NCBI RefSeq assembly: GCF_025369935.1
Contig: NZ_CP104467.1
Coordinates: forward strand, 2,301,001 to 2,365,000
Length of the DNA stretch: 64,000 bases
DNA from: Paenibacillus andongensis
GTDB taxonomy: Bacteria > Bacillota > Bacilli > Paenibacillales > NBRC-103111
Reading direction: 5' to 3'
This document shows, piece by piece, positions 45,277 to 53,751 of this stretch. Made by a program: the position numbers and the translations under genes. Below the pieces are notes generated by a model. The model saw only the letters and a list, made by a program, of their open reading frames with translations, had not been told where the DNA came from and ran no database searches. Every line of letters starts with the position of its first letter. Position 1 is the stretch's first letter.

Positions 45277-45320
45277 TTGTTAAGGGGCAACGATTAAGCT
45301 AAAGGGCAGGATAATGGGAA
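45277..45320 (+). repeat. Degenerate palindromic element arms
   Basis: GTTAAGGGGCAACGATTAAG followed by CTAAAGGGCAGGATAATGGG. The latter matches the second arm at 52808 (AGCAGGATAATTTCAA) in layout. No clear hairpin between them. Confidence 0.4.
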
Positions 45321-45391
45321 TATTTGGAGAAGTATGCCACTTGAAGACAACCGCCTAGGAGAATCGGAAGAAAGTCTTGAAGTTTTGATGT

Positions 45392-45426
45392 AAAAGGCAT
45401 TCACTCAAATGGGTGAATGCCTTTTT
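45392..45426 (+). terminator. Strong rho-independent terminator
   Basis: AAAAGGCATTCACTC / GGGTGAATGCCTTTTT around AAAT. Immediately upstream (45300-45390) is an open, coding-like stretch ending RLGESEESLEVLM and a stop, with no recognisable start, perhaps the tail of a lost gene. From 45430 to 45640 I see nothing else. Confidence 0.82.
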
Positions 45427-45647
45427 GTATATTGAATAGATCAAAGACTCAATAAGGTAATTCAGCTATTCTAGCTAATAGCTTGTCAATATTTAATTAT
45501 TAATGGCGGATTCGTGAGGTGGTATATTAATTTTGGAATAGTAAGGTTGAATTTGTCGATAAATGAAAAATATATAACTTTATATGTTGTGAAATATAAC
45601 ATGTAATGCATTAATTCTTGGAATGTGTCTAATTTATGTTAGGTATA

Positions 45648-45676
45648 TTGACATAAAATTCCGATTTCATTATTAT
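45648..45676 (+). promoter_or_regulatory. Sigma-A promoter of the liv operon with a 12-bp direct repeat
   Basis: TTGACA (45648), 17-base spacer, TATTAT (45671). The 12-mer AAAATTCCGATT occurs twice, at 45655-45666 inside the promoter spacer and at 45701-45712 downstream, 46 bases apart. This is a candidate operator pair for a nutrient regulator. The remaining leader to 45807 holds no other gene. Confidence 0.6.
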
Positions 45677-45807
45677 AATTATGTAAGGTTCATGTTATTA
45701 AAAATTCCGATTGAGTAGTTTTTGTATGAATTTCGTCTCTTAACCGAAGTTCTGAATGCTGCGATATCGGTATTTTTGCGTATCAAACTATCTGAGGAGG
45801 TTGTTTC

Positions 45808-47028
45808 ATGATTTTGAAGAAAACGGCTCTTATGATCTCAGTATCAGCGCTTGCCATGGGTTTGTTGGTAGGGTGCGGAACAAGCACAAGTACAAGCACA
45901 AGTTCAACTGCAGAAACGACTAAACCTAGCAGCGCAGTCACCAAGAGCGTCATCAAAATTGCGACCCAGTCCCCTTTGTCAGGAGGCAGCGCCGTTCAAG
46001 GGGAAGCTATTAAGCTAGGTGCTCAAATGTCTTTGGATGACCATAAAGCGGAATTTGACAAGCTGGGTTTTGAACTGCAGCTGGTCCCTTATGACGATCA
46101 AGCAGATCCAAAGAAAGGCGTTGCCAATGCCGAGATCATCAGTGCTGATCAATCGATTCTCGGTATCGTCGGACATATGAACTCAGGCGTAGCTATCCCC
46201 TCCTCAGTCGTTTACGAGAAGAACAATATTGTCATGGTTTCGCCGTCCAATACAGCAACGGAGGTAACCGACCGTAATCTGAAGGTCGTGAACCGAATCG
46301 TTGCAAGAGATGATTTCCAAGGTCCTGCGGCGGCTGATTATGCGTTTAAAACAGTGAAAGCCAAAAATATTTTCGTCATTCAAGATAAAACTGCCTACGG
46401 TCAAGGCTTGGCAGAAGCGTTTAAAGACGCAGCAACGAAGCAAGGGGCAACCATTGTCGGTTATGAGGGGATTACCATAGGAGAGAAGGATTTCAACGGA
46501 GTTCTTAACATTGCGCTTAGCAAGAAACCGGACTTTGTATTCTTCGGAGGATTATATGCCGAAGGTGGTCTGCTTATCAAACAAGCACGCGACAAAGGAA
46601 TTACGGCTCCTTTCATGGGTGCTGACGGATGGGATACTCAAGGCCTGGTTGATGTAGCCGGTGATAAAGTAAAAGACGCCTTGTACGCTTCCATCTCAAC
46701 CGATATTACCAAAACGGCAGATGGCATGAAATGGGCCGATCAATACAAAGCCAAATTCGGCAAAGCTCCAGACGGTTACTCAGCATACGCATATGACTGT
46801 ATGACTATCATTCTTAACGGCATTAAAACTGCGAGCAGCGCAGACGGTGGAAAAGTGCCTGTCCGCGAAAAAGTTCGTGATGCGGTGCGCGCCACCAAAG
46901 ACTTCCAAGGTGTTGCCACGAAGGTTTCCTTTGATGGCAAAGGCGACAATACATACGCTAAAGTATTTATCTACAAATTTGAAGGTCCGAAATATCCGGG
47001 TACCATGATTTCTGAAGTAGGGAAGTAA
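45808..47028 (+). CDS. livK: Branched-chain amino-acid-type ABC solute-binding lipoprotein
   Basis: HAAT-family periplasmic-type binding protein (Peripla_BP_6). TGAGGAGG ribosome site. Lipobox LVGC (Cys near 23) followed by an STSTSTST tether. Then ATQSPLSGGSAVQGEAIKLGAQMSLDD, QADPKKGVANAEII, VGHMNSGVAIPSSVVYEKNNIVMVSPSNT (ligand-site Ser/Thr), and AYDCMTIILNGIKTA. 406 residues. First gene of a complete five-component operon; ligand is probably Leu/Ile/Val or another small acid or amide. Confidence 0.93.
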   Translation: MILKKTALMISVSALAMGLLVGCGTSTSTSTSSTAETTKPSSAVTKSVIKIATQSPLSGGSAVQGEAIKLGAQMSLDDHKAEFDKLGFELQLVPYDDQADPKKGVANAEIISADQSILGIVGHMNSGVAIPSSVVYEKNNIVMVSPSNTATEVTDRNLKVVNRIVARDDFQGPAAADYAFKTVKAKNIFVIQDKTAYGQGLAEAFKDAATKQGATIVGYEGITIGEKDFNGVLNIALSKKPDFVFFGGLYAEGGLLIKQARDKGITAPFMGADGWDTQGLVDVAGDKVKDALYASISTDITKTADGMKWADQYKAKFGKAPDGYSAYAYDCMTIILNGIKTASSADGGKVPVREKVRDAVRATKDFQGVATKVSFDGKGDNTYAKVFIYKFEGPKYPGTMISEVGK

Positions 47029-47123
47029 ACCTAATTTCAACATCATTCAACTTAAAGTAAAGAGGTATGTGCTTTATTGATATACCTCTTTACGGTTTAT
47101 CCACCTGCGAAAGGAGAAGTTTC

Positions 47124-48110
47124 ATGATCCTAAACATCCTGCACTCACTCCCCCAAGTATTGATCGACGGGCTTGCTTTAGGAGCTATTTATGCGGTCGT
47201 TGCCTTAGGATATACCATGGTATATGGTATTCTTGAATTGATCAATTTTGCACATGGCGAGATTTTTATGACTGGGGCATTCGTCGGGACAGGGGTATTG
47301 TTCCTTTTTCAATCTACAGGGTGGCTTAGTGGTATGCCGGGATGGGTTGCATACGTTCTAATCCTCGCTATCGCCATGCTGTTTACGGGATTGTTAGGGG
47401 TGGGAATTGAACGAATTGCTTATAAGCCTCTCCGAAAAGCGCCCAAGCTGATTTCACTTATCTCCGCGATTGGTGTTTCCTTCGTGGTTCAAGATCTCGT
47501 TCGCTTTATAACCGAATTGAGAACAGGAAACTACATCATAAGCGGTATTACGTTATTCGATAAAAATTTGACCATCGGCACTTCTTCTCTTGGATCATGG
47601 CTCGGAGACGTTTCTTTGAAAACCAATACGATCATCATCATCGTAGTGGCAGTTTTGTTGATGATCAGCCTTGATTTTTTTATCAATCGTACCAAATGGG
47701 GAGTGGCCATGCGGGCGGTAGCGCAAGACCGTGAAACGGCTTCGTTGATGTCAATTAACGTGAATAAAATCATTATTCTGACCTTTTTCATCGGATCAGC
47801 TTTAGGCGGTGCTACAGGGGTTTTATTTGCGCAGCAGTACGGTAATATCGATCCATTTATCGGCTATATATTAGGGTTGAAAGCGTTCACGGCCGCAGTG
47901 CTTGGAGGTATAGGAAACATTCGGGGTGCAATGTTTGGTGGACTGGTCATTGGGATATTAGAGATGTTCGCTTCTTCTAATCTTGGCTTACTGACGAATG
48001 GCAGCTTCGGTTCGGAGTATAAAGATGTGTTTGCCTTTATGATTCTAATCATCGTATTGATATTCAAACCCGAAGGTCTGTTTGGCAAAGCCGTCAAAGA
48101 GAAAGTGTAG
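47124..48110 (+). CDS. livH: Branched-chain amino-acid-type ABC permease LivH
   Basis: ATG 47124 follows AAAGGAGAAG; in-frame codons back to 47067 are leader. About eight membrane segments, with family marks LPQVLIDGLALGAIYAVVALGYTMVYGILELINFAHGEIFM and GLKAFTAAVLGGIGNIRGAMFGGLVIGILE. 328 residues. Confidence 0.93.
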   Translation: MILNILHSLPQVLIDGLALGAIYAVVALGYTMVYGILELINFAHGEIFMTGAFVGTGVLFLFQSTGWLSGMPGWVAYVLILAIAMLFTGLLGVGIERIAYKPLRKAPKLISLISAIGVSFVVQDLVRFITELRTGNYIISGITLFDKNLTIGTSSLGSWLGDVSLKTNTIIIIVVAVLLMISLDFFINRTKWGVAMRAVAQDRETASLMSINVNKIIILTFFIGSALGGATGVLFAQQYGNIDPFIGYILGLKAFTAAVLGGIGNIRGAMFGGLVIGILEMFASSNLGLLTNGSFGSEYKDVFAFMILIIVLIFKPEGLFGKAVKEKV

Positions 48111-48120
48111 GTGACCCATC

Positions 48121-49407
48121 ATGGATAAAATGAAACAGGCATTAGCGCAAAACTCGAAAATGCAAGCTCTGATACTTGTCCTTCTTGTCTCGGTTACAGC
48201 ACTAAGTGTATATATGACGGCTAAATCGGTAATCGCCTTTTTATTATTGCTGGCATCTTTGCTGTTGCTTTACTACACTTCATTCACAAGTAAAGTCAAA
48301 TGGTTCATCGGCGGTATCCTATTAATTCTCATTATTCCGTTTGCTTCATCAGGAGGTCCCGCCTACGAATCTTATATGGAAGTTGCAACGCAGAGCGGGA
48401 TTTATATCGCAATGGCGCTCGGGCTGAATATCGTGGTCGGCTTTGCTGGGCTTCTGGATCTGGGTTTTGTCGCTTTTTTCGCGATTGGAGCTTATACATA
48501 TGGTATCTTCTCTACGGCACAGGCGAATCACTTCATTCCAGGTGATTTGTTTCCTCTTTCGGGCTCTGCGTTTTGGCTGTTTATTTTTGTAGGCGGCTTT
48601 ATGGCTGCACTGTTCGGAGTCATTCTCGGCCTGCCCGTCCTTAGGGTGAAAGGAGATTATCTCGCTATCGTGACATTGGGCTTCGGGGAAATGATCCGCA
48701 TCATCTTCAACAACCTGGAGAAGCCTGTTAACATTACGAACGGCGCAAAGGGCATATCATCGATCAAGCCTCCAAATCTGTTCGGATTTGAATTTACGCA
48801 TCCTCATCAATTTTATTTCATTGTGATAGCGATCTTGGCTTTTGTGATTTTAGGAGTAAAGAGATTTGAACATTCTCGAATGGGTCGTTCCTGGAAGGCA
48901 GTTCGAGAGAATGAAATTGCCGCACAATCCATGGGGGTTCCATTAATTCGCACGAAGTTGACAGCGTTCGCTGTGGGAGCTTCCTTCTCCGGGATGATGG
49001 GAGTCGTCTTCGCAGCCAAACAAACGTTTATTGATCCTTCCAGCTTTACATTGCTTGAGTCCATAACGATTTTGGTCATGGTTGTTTTAGGAGGAATGGG
49101 GAGTGTTCCTGGCGTTATACTTGGAGCTGCACTTATTACGATTCTCAACCTGCAGGTGCTTACGGAATTTACCAATTGGTTAAATCAATTAACACTGCAA
49201 GGCGTAGTCCACATTCCATCTGCCTTATCTCCATCCAAGATGCAGAGGTTTATTTTTGGAGCCATTCTCATCCTCTTTGCCGTCTTTAGGCCAAACGGAT
49301 TGATTTCGGTGAAAAATCGCAGAGTGAACGAAAAGCTGATTCAGGAACGAATTTCATCAGCTTCCGTGCAGAAAGTAAATCCTCAAAGCGGAGGGATCGC
49401 CCAATGA
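48121..49407 (+). CDS. livM: Branched-chain amino-acid-type ABC permease LivM
   Basis: Second permease. Longer at the N-terminus than many LivH partners, with two extra hydrophobic segments (ALILVLLVSVTALSVYM; VIAFLLLLASLLLLYY), as usual for LivM. Core motifs GIYIAMALGLNIVVGFAGLLDLGFVAFFAIGAYTYG, VKGDYLAIVTLGFGEMIRI and LESITILVMVVLGGMGSVPGVILGAALIT. Overlaps livG by 4 bases. Confidence 0.93.
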   Translation: MDKMKQALAQNSKMQALILVLLVSVTALSVYMTAKSVIAFLLLLASLLLLYYTSFTSKVKWFIGGILLILIIPFASSGGPAYESYMEVATQSGIYIAMALGLNIVVGFAGLLDLGFVAFFAIGAYTYGIFSTAQANHFIPGDLFPLSGSAFWLFIFVGGFMAALFGVILGLPVLRVKGDYLAIVTLGFGEMIRIIFNNLEKPVNITNGAKGISSIKPPNLFGFEFTHPHQFYFIVIAILAFVILGVKRFEHSRMGRSWKAVRENEIAAQSMGVPLIRTKLTAFAVGASFSGMMGVVFAAKQTFIDPSSFTLLESITILVMVVLGGMGSVPGVILGAALITILNLQVLTEFTNWLNQLTLQGVVHIPSALSPSKMQRFIFGAILILFAVFRPNGLISVKNRRVNEKLIQERISSASVQKVNPQSGGIAQ

Positions 49408-50189
49408 CCGTTTTGCGTGTTAATAATTTGTTCAAACGATTTGGCGGATTGGTTGCCGTTAACGGAGTTCAATTTGAGTTTCAAAAAGGTGAAATTTCTG
49501 CTGTTATCGGTCCGAACGGTGCCGGAAAAACGACGTTTTTCAATATGATCACCGGCATTTATGCGCCTGATGAGGGTGAAATCGAATTGGAAGGCAAATC
49601 AATTGTGAAGATTAAGCCTGATCGAATTACTGAAAAGGGCATAGCCCGGACCTTTCAAAATATTAGACTGTTTGGGAATATGACTGTTCTTGAAAATGTG
49701 ATGGTCGGCATGCATATTCATTTAAAAGGAGGAATATTAAGCACTTTACTCGGACTTACTAAAATTCGACTTGAGGAACAAAATGCGATGGATGAAGCAT
49801 ACCGACTATTGCAATATGTTGGTCTCGAGCCTCATCTCAATGAAAATGCAAACAGCCTTTCTTACGGAGCGCAAAGGCGGCTTGAAATCGCGAGAGCGCT
49901 AGCGGTTAAACCAAAAGTACTGCTGCTGGATGAACCCGCCGCAGGAATGAATCCGCGTGAAACAAAAGAACTAACCGAGCTTATTCGAAGCATTCAACAG
50001 GAGCTGGACGTATCGATAATATTGATTGAGCACGATATGAAACTCGTTATGGAGATTTCTGATCACATTCTAGTTCTGGATCACGGTGAAAAGATAGCTG
50101 AAGGATCCCCATATGAGATTCGTTCGAATTCGCGTGTGATCGAAGCCTATTTAGGTAAAAATGCCCTAGGTCAAGAGGTGAAATCATGA
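49404..50189 (+). CDS. livG: Branched-chain amino-acid-type ABC ATPase LivG
   Basis: Walker A GPNGAGKTT, NMITGIYAPDEGEIELEGKSI, ARTFQNIRLFGNMTVLENVMVGMH (LivG mark), signature LSYGAQRRLEIARAL, Walker B LLLDEPAAGMNPRET, and H-loop EHDMKLVMEISDHILVLDHG. ATGA overlaps on both sides show translational coupling. Confidence 0.94.
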   Translation: MTVLRVNNLFKRFGGLVAVNGVQFEFQKGEISAVIGPNGAGKTTFFNMITGIYAPDEGEIELEGKSIVKIKPDRITEKGIARTFQNIRLFGNMTVLENVMVGMHIHLKGGILSTLLGLTKIRLEEQNAMDEAYRLLQYVGLEPHLNENANSLSYGAQRRLEIARALAVKPKVLLLDEPAAGMNPRETKELTELIRSIQQELDVSIILIEHDMKLVMEISDHILVLDHGEKIAEGSPYEIRSNSRVIEAYLGKNALGQEVKS

Positions 50190-50893
50190 GCTTACTGCAG
50201 CTTCAAGAGGTCCATGCTTACTATGGAGGTATTCAAGCATTAAGGGGAATTTCACTGCATGTAAATGAAGGGGAAATTGTCACGTTAATCGGTTGCAACG
50301 GAGCGGGAAAATCCACAACACTTAAATCCATTTGCGGTCAGGTAAAAACGGAAGGCTCCATTTTATTTGATAGGCGTAATATTTCGGCTTGGCCGCCTCA
50401 TCAAACGGCGATGGAAGGCATTGCTCATGTCCCGGAGGGCCGGCGTATATTCCCAAAGCTAACTGTTAAGGAGAATCTGGAGATGGGCGCATTTTCAGTT
50501 AAAGATAAAAAAGTGATAAAAGAGCGTATGGAACAGTCATTCGATTACTTTCCACGTTTGAGAGAACGCTTGCACCAAGCGGGTGGCACCATGAGCGGCG
50601 GCGAACAACAAATGCTTGCCATAGCCCGTGCACTCATGATGAAACCTAAGCTATTGCTGCTCGATGAACCATCGATGGGATTGGCCCCCGTCATCGTGGA
50701 TCAAATCTTTGAAATCATTCAGGAGATGAACCGAATAGGGATGACGATTCTGCTCGTAGAACAAAACGCATACCAAGCGCTGCAAATCGCCCATCGCGGT
50801 TATGTCATACAGACCGGTGAAATTATTCTGGAGGATGACGCAAAAACATTGCTTGTCAACGATCAAGTAAAAGAAGCATATCTAGCAGGATGA
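50186..50893 (+). CDS. livF: Branched-chain amino-acid-type ABC ATPase LivF
   Basis: Second ATPase: YGGIQALRGISLHVNEGEIVTLIG, Walker A with Cys (GCNGAGKST), HVPEGRRIFPKLTVKENLEMGAF (LivF mark), signature MSGGEQQMLAIARALM, Walker B LLLDEPSMGLAPVIV, and VEQNAYQALQIAHRGYVIQTGEI. 235 residues. Stop overlaps the next start (ATGA). Confidence 0.94.
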   Translation: MSLLQLQEVHAYYGGIQALRGISLHVNEGEIVTLIGCNGAGKSTTLKSICGQVKTEGSILFDRRNISAWPPHQTAMEGIAHVPEGRRIFPKLTVKENLEMGAFSVKDKKVIKERMEQSFDYFPRLRERLHQAGGTMSGGEQQMLAIARALMMKPKLLLLDEPSMGLAPVIVDQIFEIIQEMNRIGMTILLVEQNAYQALQIAHRGYVIQTGEIILEDDAKTLLVNDQVKEAYLAG

Positions 50894-51840
50894 AACCATT
50901 TCTTCCGATGCTTTACGGCATAATGGCATCATTTTTTTTCTCCTTCTCTTTCATCATGAACCGGTCCATGGAGCTGTCCGGCGGATACTGGGTATGGAGC
51001 GCTTCGCTTCGTTATCTGTTCATGTTTCCTATCCTATTGTTGATTGTCTGGATTAGGGGAAATCTCCGGGCCTTGCTTTTTGATATGAGAAAGCAGTTAG
51101 GGGTATGGATGGGCTGGAGCATGGTCGGATTCGGATTATTTTATGTGCCGCTGTGTTTTTCCGCTGCCTACGGTCCTGGGTGGTTGATTGCGGCTACCTG
51201 GCAGGTAACCATTATTGCGGGTTCATTAATTGCTCCATTATTCAGCAAGGTAATAGTAACAAAGGGTGGGCCTATTAGGATAAAGGAAAAAACCCCGTTA
51301 AGAGGTCTGTTGATTTCTCTCATCATCTTATTTGGGGTAATTGTTATACAGACGGATCATGACGGCCACCTCTCCATAAAAGACGCGCTTTTAGGCGTGG
51401 TGCCTGTTCTTCTAGCAGCTTTTGCTTATCCGCTTGGCAATCGTAAGATGATGGAGATTTGCGGAGAACGGCTGGATACCTACCAGCGTGTTCTTGGCAT
51501 GACACTGGCCAGCCTTCCATTATGGATATTGCTTTCTCTCTGTGCTTTGGTTCATGCTGGCGTACCGAGCGCAGGGCAAATCGGCCAATCTGCTCTAGTA
51601 GCCGTTTGTTCGGGAGTCGTTGCAACAGTTCTTTTTTTCAAAGCGACAGAAATGGTAAAAAGATCCGCACATCAACTGGCTGCTGTAGAAGCGACTCAAG
51701 CCGGAGAAATCATTTTTACAGTCATTGGCGAATTAGTGATACTCGATGCGGCATTTCCTTCTAGTCTGTCTTGGACAGGTATTATTTGTGTCGTAACCGG
51801 GATGATCGTTCATAGTTTAATGTCTAAGGAAGGTAAATAG
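50890..51840 (+). CDS. DMT-superfamily transporter (putative multidrug-resistance/EmrE-like, PF13536)
   Basis: Ten predicted membrane segments: LYGIMASFFFSFSFIMNRSME, YLFMFPILLLIVWI, YGPGWLIAATWQVTIIAGSLIAPLF, LLISLIILFGVIVIQTD and TGIICVVTGMIVHSL. 316 residues. Its ATG overlaps the livF stop, so it is translated as a sixth gene of the liv operon. That coupling suggests it exports or equilibrates a metabolite related to the imported substrate rather than a drug. Alternatively it was simply captured by the operon. Confidence 0.88.
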   Translation: MKPFLPMLYGIMASFFFSFSFIMNRSMELSGGYWVWSASLRYLFMFPILLLIVWIRGNLRALLFDMRKQLGVWMGWSMVGFGLFYVPLCFSAAYGPGWLIAATWQVTIIAGSLIAPLFSKVIVTKGGPIRIKEKTPLRGLLISLIILFGVIVIQTDHDGHLSIKDALLGVVPVLLAAFAYPLGNRKMMEICGERLDTYQRVLGMTLASLPLWILLSLCALVHAGVPSAGQIGQSALVAVCSGVVATVLFFKATEMVKRSAHQLAAVEATQAGEIIFTVIGELVILDAAFPSSLSWTGIICVVTGMIVHSLMSKEGK

Positions 51841-51849
51841 ATTCAAATG

Positions 51850-51875
51850 AAATGGAGAACGATTCTCCATTTTTT
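51850..51875 (+). terminator. Rho-independent terminator
   Basis: AATGGAGAA / TTCTCCATT around CGA then TTTTTG. Ends the liv operon. Confidence 0.8.
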
Positions 51876-52012
51876 GTGAATTAACGAAAGTATTAGTTTT
51901 CGGGATAGAAAAGAGTTCAGTTGTTCGAAAGCATTAAAAAACAAGTGATCACTCTGGGGTAAACATAATTACTTGTGATAAAAAAGATTTAAGTATTTCG
52001 GGTTAGCTGACT

Positions 52013-52102
52013 AAATTTAACGCAGAACTTTAGTGGAGGAGCTGCTATGTGTGTATAGCAGCTCTTTTTTTGTTTGTTGAAGTAACGGAGGAGAGTTGAA
52101 TA
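52013..52102 (+). repeat. Composite palindromic element
   Basis: Arm AAATTTAACGCAGAACTTTA, hairpin AGCTGCTAT GTGTGT ATAGCAGCT (52040-52063) and seven Ts, second arm GTTGAAGTAACGGAGGAGAG followed by TTGAAT. Lies between the liv operon and the next small gene. Confidence 0.7.
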
Positions 52103-52201
52103 AATTATAGCAACTACTTCCCTTAAATTACGTCTATTTTGATGACTGAATTTTATTTGAACAATCTAATTGCAAGAACAGTTTAAAGGAAAAGGGTCAG
52201 C

Positions 52202-52699
52202 GTGATTACAATGATATTGAGAAAGTACCTCTTTATTATAATTGCCGTACTACTATTAGCCATAGGATTATTACTATACAAAGTTGAAACTATTGTGCCA
52301 TCTACAATGAAATTTGCTGATTTTGGAGGTGCAAATACTTTTTACTTTTATGAAAGTGATATTTATTACAAGAACCAAGCACTCTTACAGAGATACTTTG
52401 AACTAAATAAGGATAAAAATGTTGAAATAATTTCCATTAAAGAAGCAGATTCAGCTAATAAGACAATTAGATTTGCCTATAATTCTGATAAGGGTAGAGA
52501 CTTATTTGTTGATGATAAAGGAAGGATATTTTTTGTTGTATCCAAGCCAGAAATACGAAACAAATCAAGACTTCATTGGCTTTGGTGGAAGTTAGATGTA
52601 TTTGATAATTACAATTATATTTATTATTGCACTGACCCAGACAGTGGTATTGAGCAATTAGTAAATCTAATCAAAAATGATATAGGAACAAACAGGTAA
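52202..52699 (+). CDS. Hypothetical membrane-anchored protein
   Basis: AAGGAAAAGGG precedes GTG 52202 and ATG 52211. One N-terminal membrane helix (LFIIIAVLLLAIGLLLYKV), then a soluble, AT-rich-coded domain of about 130 residues (FADFGGANTFYFYESDIYY, IRFAYNSDKGRDLFVDDKGRIFFVVSKPE). Likely anchored and facing outward. Family not recognised. A hairpin AGGTAAC...GTTACCT with T-rich flanks (52695-52735) and then a composite palindromic element follow. Confidence 0.65.
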   Translation: MITMILRKYLFIIIAVLLLAIGLLLYKVETIVPSTMKFADFGGANTFYFYESDIYYKNQALLQRYFELNKDKNVEIISIKEADSANKTIRFAYNSDKGRDLFVDDKGRIFFVVSKPEIRNKSRLHWLWWKLDVFDNYNYIYYCTDPDSGIEQLVNLIKNDIGTNR

Positions 52700-52740
52700 C
52701 ATTAGGTGACTTTTTTGTTGCAGTTACCTCTTTTAATTTT

Positions 52741-52834
52741 CTAACGGGAAACGATAGCGGAATACAGACCACATCGAGGCAGCTGGAAATCAACCGGCTG
52801 CCTTTTCTACGCTAATGAGCAGGATAATTTCAAG
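52741..52834 (+). repeat. Composite palindromic element
   Basis: Arm CTAACGGGAAACGATAGCGG, hairpin GGCAGC...GGCTGCC (52778-52802), TTTT, second arm CTACGCTAATGAGCAGGATA followed by ATTTCAA. Downstream of the membrane-anchored hypothetical gene. Confidence 0.75.
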
Positions 52835-52883
52835 GCTTTTGCATTTACAAACATAGCATTTCACTGGTAATATTAAACAAATG

Positions 52884-53168
52884 CGATGATGTGAAGAGTA
52901 AACAAGGCGTACTTTTACAGAGAGCTCCGGTTGCTGAAAAGGAGTAAAGGATACCTTGTTGAACCAAGTCACTGAGCATCACATCGGAACCTGAATTTGC
53001 TCAGGAGGTGGTGTGACAGGAGCTCCTGTTACAGAGCTAGAGTATAATCATGGAGTGTCATGCCGTACTTGAAAAGGCTAATCTGATGACGGATTAGTGA
53101 ACCTGGGGTGGCACCACGACGAATCTCGTCCCCAAGACATCGTTCTTGGAGGTGGGATTCTTTTTGTT
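52884..53168 (+). ncRNA. T-box riboswitch leader upstream of a DUF5662 gene
   Basis: Stem I: GATGTGA (52888-52894) pairs with TCACATC (52978-52984); AGAGTA carries the AGUA loop motif; AACAAGG pairs with CCTTGTT. The apical part contains ACAGAGAGCTCCGG. The T-box proper TGGCACCACG is at 53109-53118. The terminator GAATCTCGTCCCCAAGA / TCTTGGAGGTGGGATTC plus TTTTTG spans 53121-53166. The unpaired GAACCAAGTCACTGAGC after stem I (52961-52977) should hold the specifier; ACC (Thr) or CCA (Pro) are candidates, not decided. T-boxes normally control aminoacyl-tRNA synthetase or amino-acid genes by binding uncharged tRNA; here the next gene is neither. Confidence 0.85.
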
Positions 53169-53242
53169 TTCTCTGAACAATTTAAAAATATGATTTCTTT
53201 CAAGCTGAATGAAATTTATTCTGGAGAGGAGAAATATATACG

Positions 53243-53707
53243 ATGATGAAAGCTTATTGGAGTTATTTCTTATATATCATGAATCACAAAATCAACGTTT
53301 TGATTGAATGTTGGAAGGAAGGCTTGTACATTCAGGGAGTTATTCATGATTTTTCGAAATTTTCACCGGCTGAGTTTTTTCCCTATGCAAAGAAATTTTA
53401 TTCCGGAAAACCTTTGGATTTGGATGAGGAACTGAATTGGAAATATGCTTGGCTTCGTCACCAGCGAAAGAATAAGCACCATTGGGAATATTGGGTTATT
53501 AACCCCAACACAAAAGAGGCATTGCCCATGCCAAAGAAGTATGTAATTGAAATGGTATGTGACTGGCGTTCCTTTTCAAGGAAATGGGGAAAAAAAGTAA
53601 AAGAGTCTACTCTTAACCTTACAGATAGCATAGTAGTCCATCCGGATACAAAAAGAGAGCTTGAGCTTATAACATCCCCTCAACGAACTAATAGACCGTT
53701 GAATTAA
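53243..53707 (+). CDS. DUF5662 family protein
   Basis: GGAGAGGAG precedes the ATG. Signatures AYWSYFLYIMNHKINVLIECWK, VIHDFSKFSPAEFFPYAKKFY (HD-like His-Asp), and WLRHQRKNKHHWEYWV then EMVCDWRSFSRKWG. His/Asp/Trp-rich pattern suggests a metal-dependent hydrolase-like fold, but the function of this family is not known to me. 154 residues. First gene after the T-box terminator, so expression may depend on tRNA charging. Confidence 0.8.
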   Translation: MMKAYWSYFLYIMNHKINVLIECWKEGLYIQGVIHDFSKFSPAEFFPYAKKFYSGKPLDLDEELNWKYAWLRHQRKNKHHWEYWVINPNTKEALPMPKKYVIEMVCDWRSFSRKWGKKVKESTLNLTDSIVVHPDTKRELELITSPQRTNRPLN

Positions 53708-53727
53708 CGGACACTTTAGTTCAATAA
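53699..53727 (+). repeat. Single arm of the palindromic element family
   Basis: TTGAATTAACGGACACTTTA then GTTCAATAA, overlapping the DUF5662 stop codon. No hairpin follows. Confidence 0.6.
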
Positions 53728-53751
53728 CATTTGATAAAAGGAGGCACTTGA

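Noticed and set aside
45428-45640. Possible gene or RNA in the AT-rich stretch before the liv promoter
   Set aside because: Only short AT-rich palindromes (TTATATGTTG...AACATGTAA) and no open frame with a ribosome site; nothing supportable.
53121-53166. Plain intergenic terminator between small genes
   Set aside because: The preceding stem I, AGUA loop and T-box sequence show it is the regulated terminator of a T-box.
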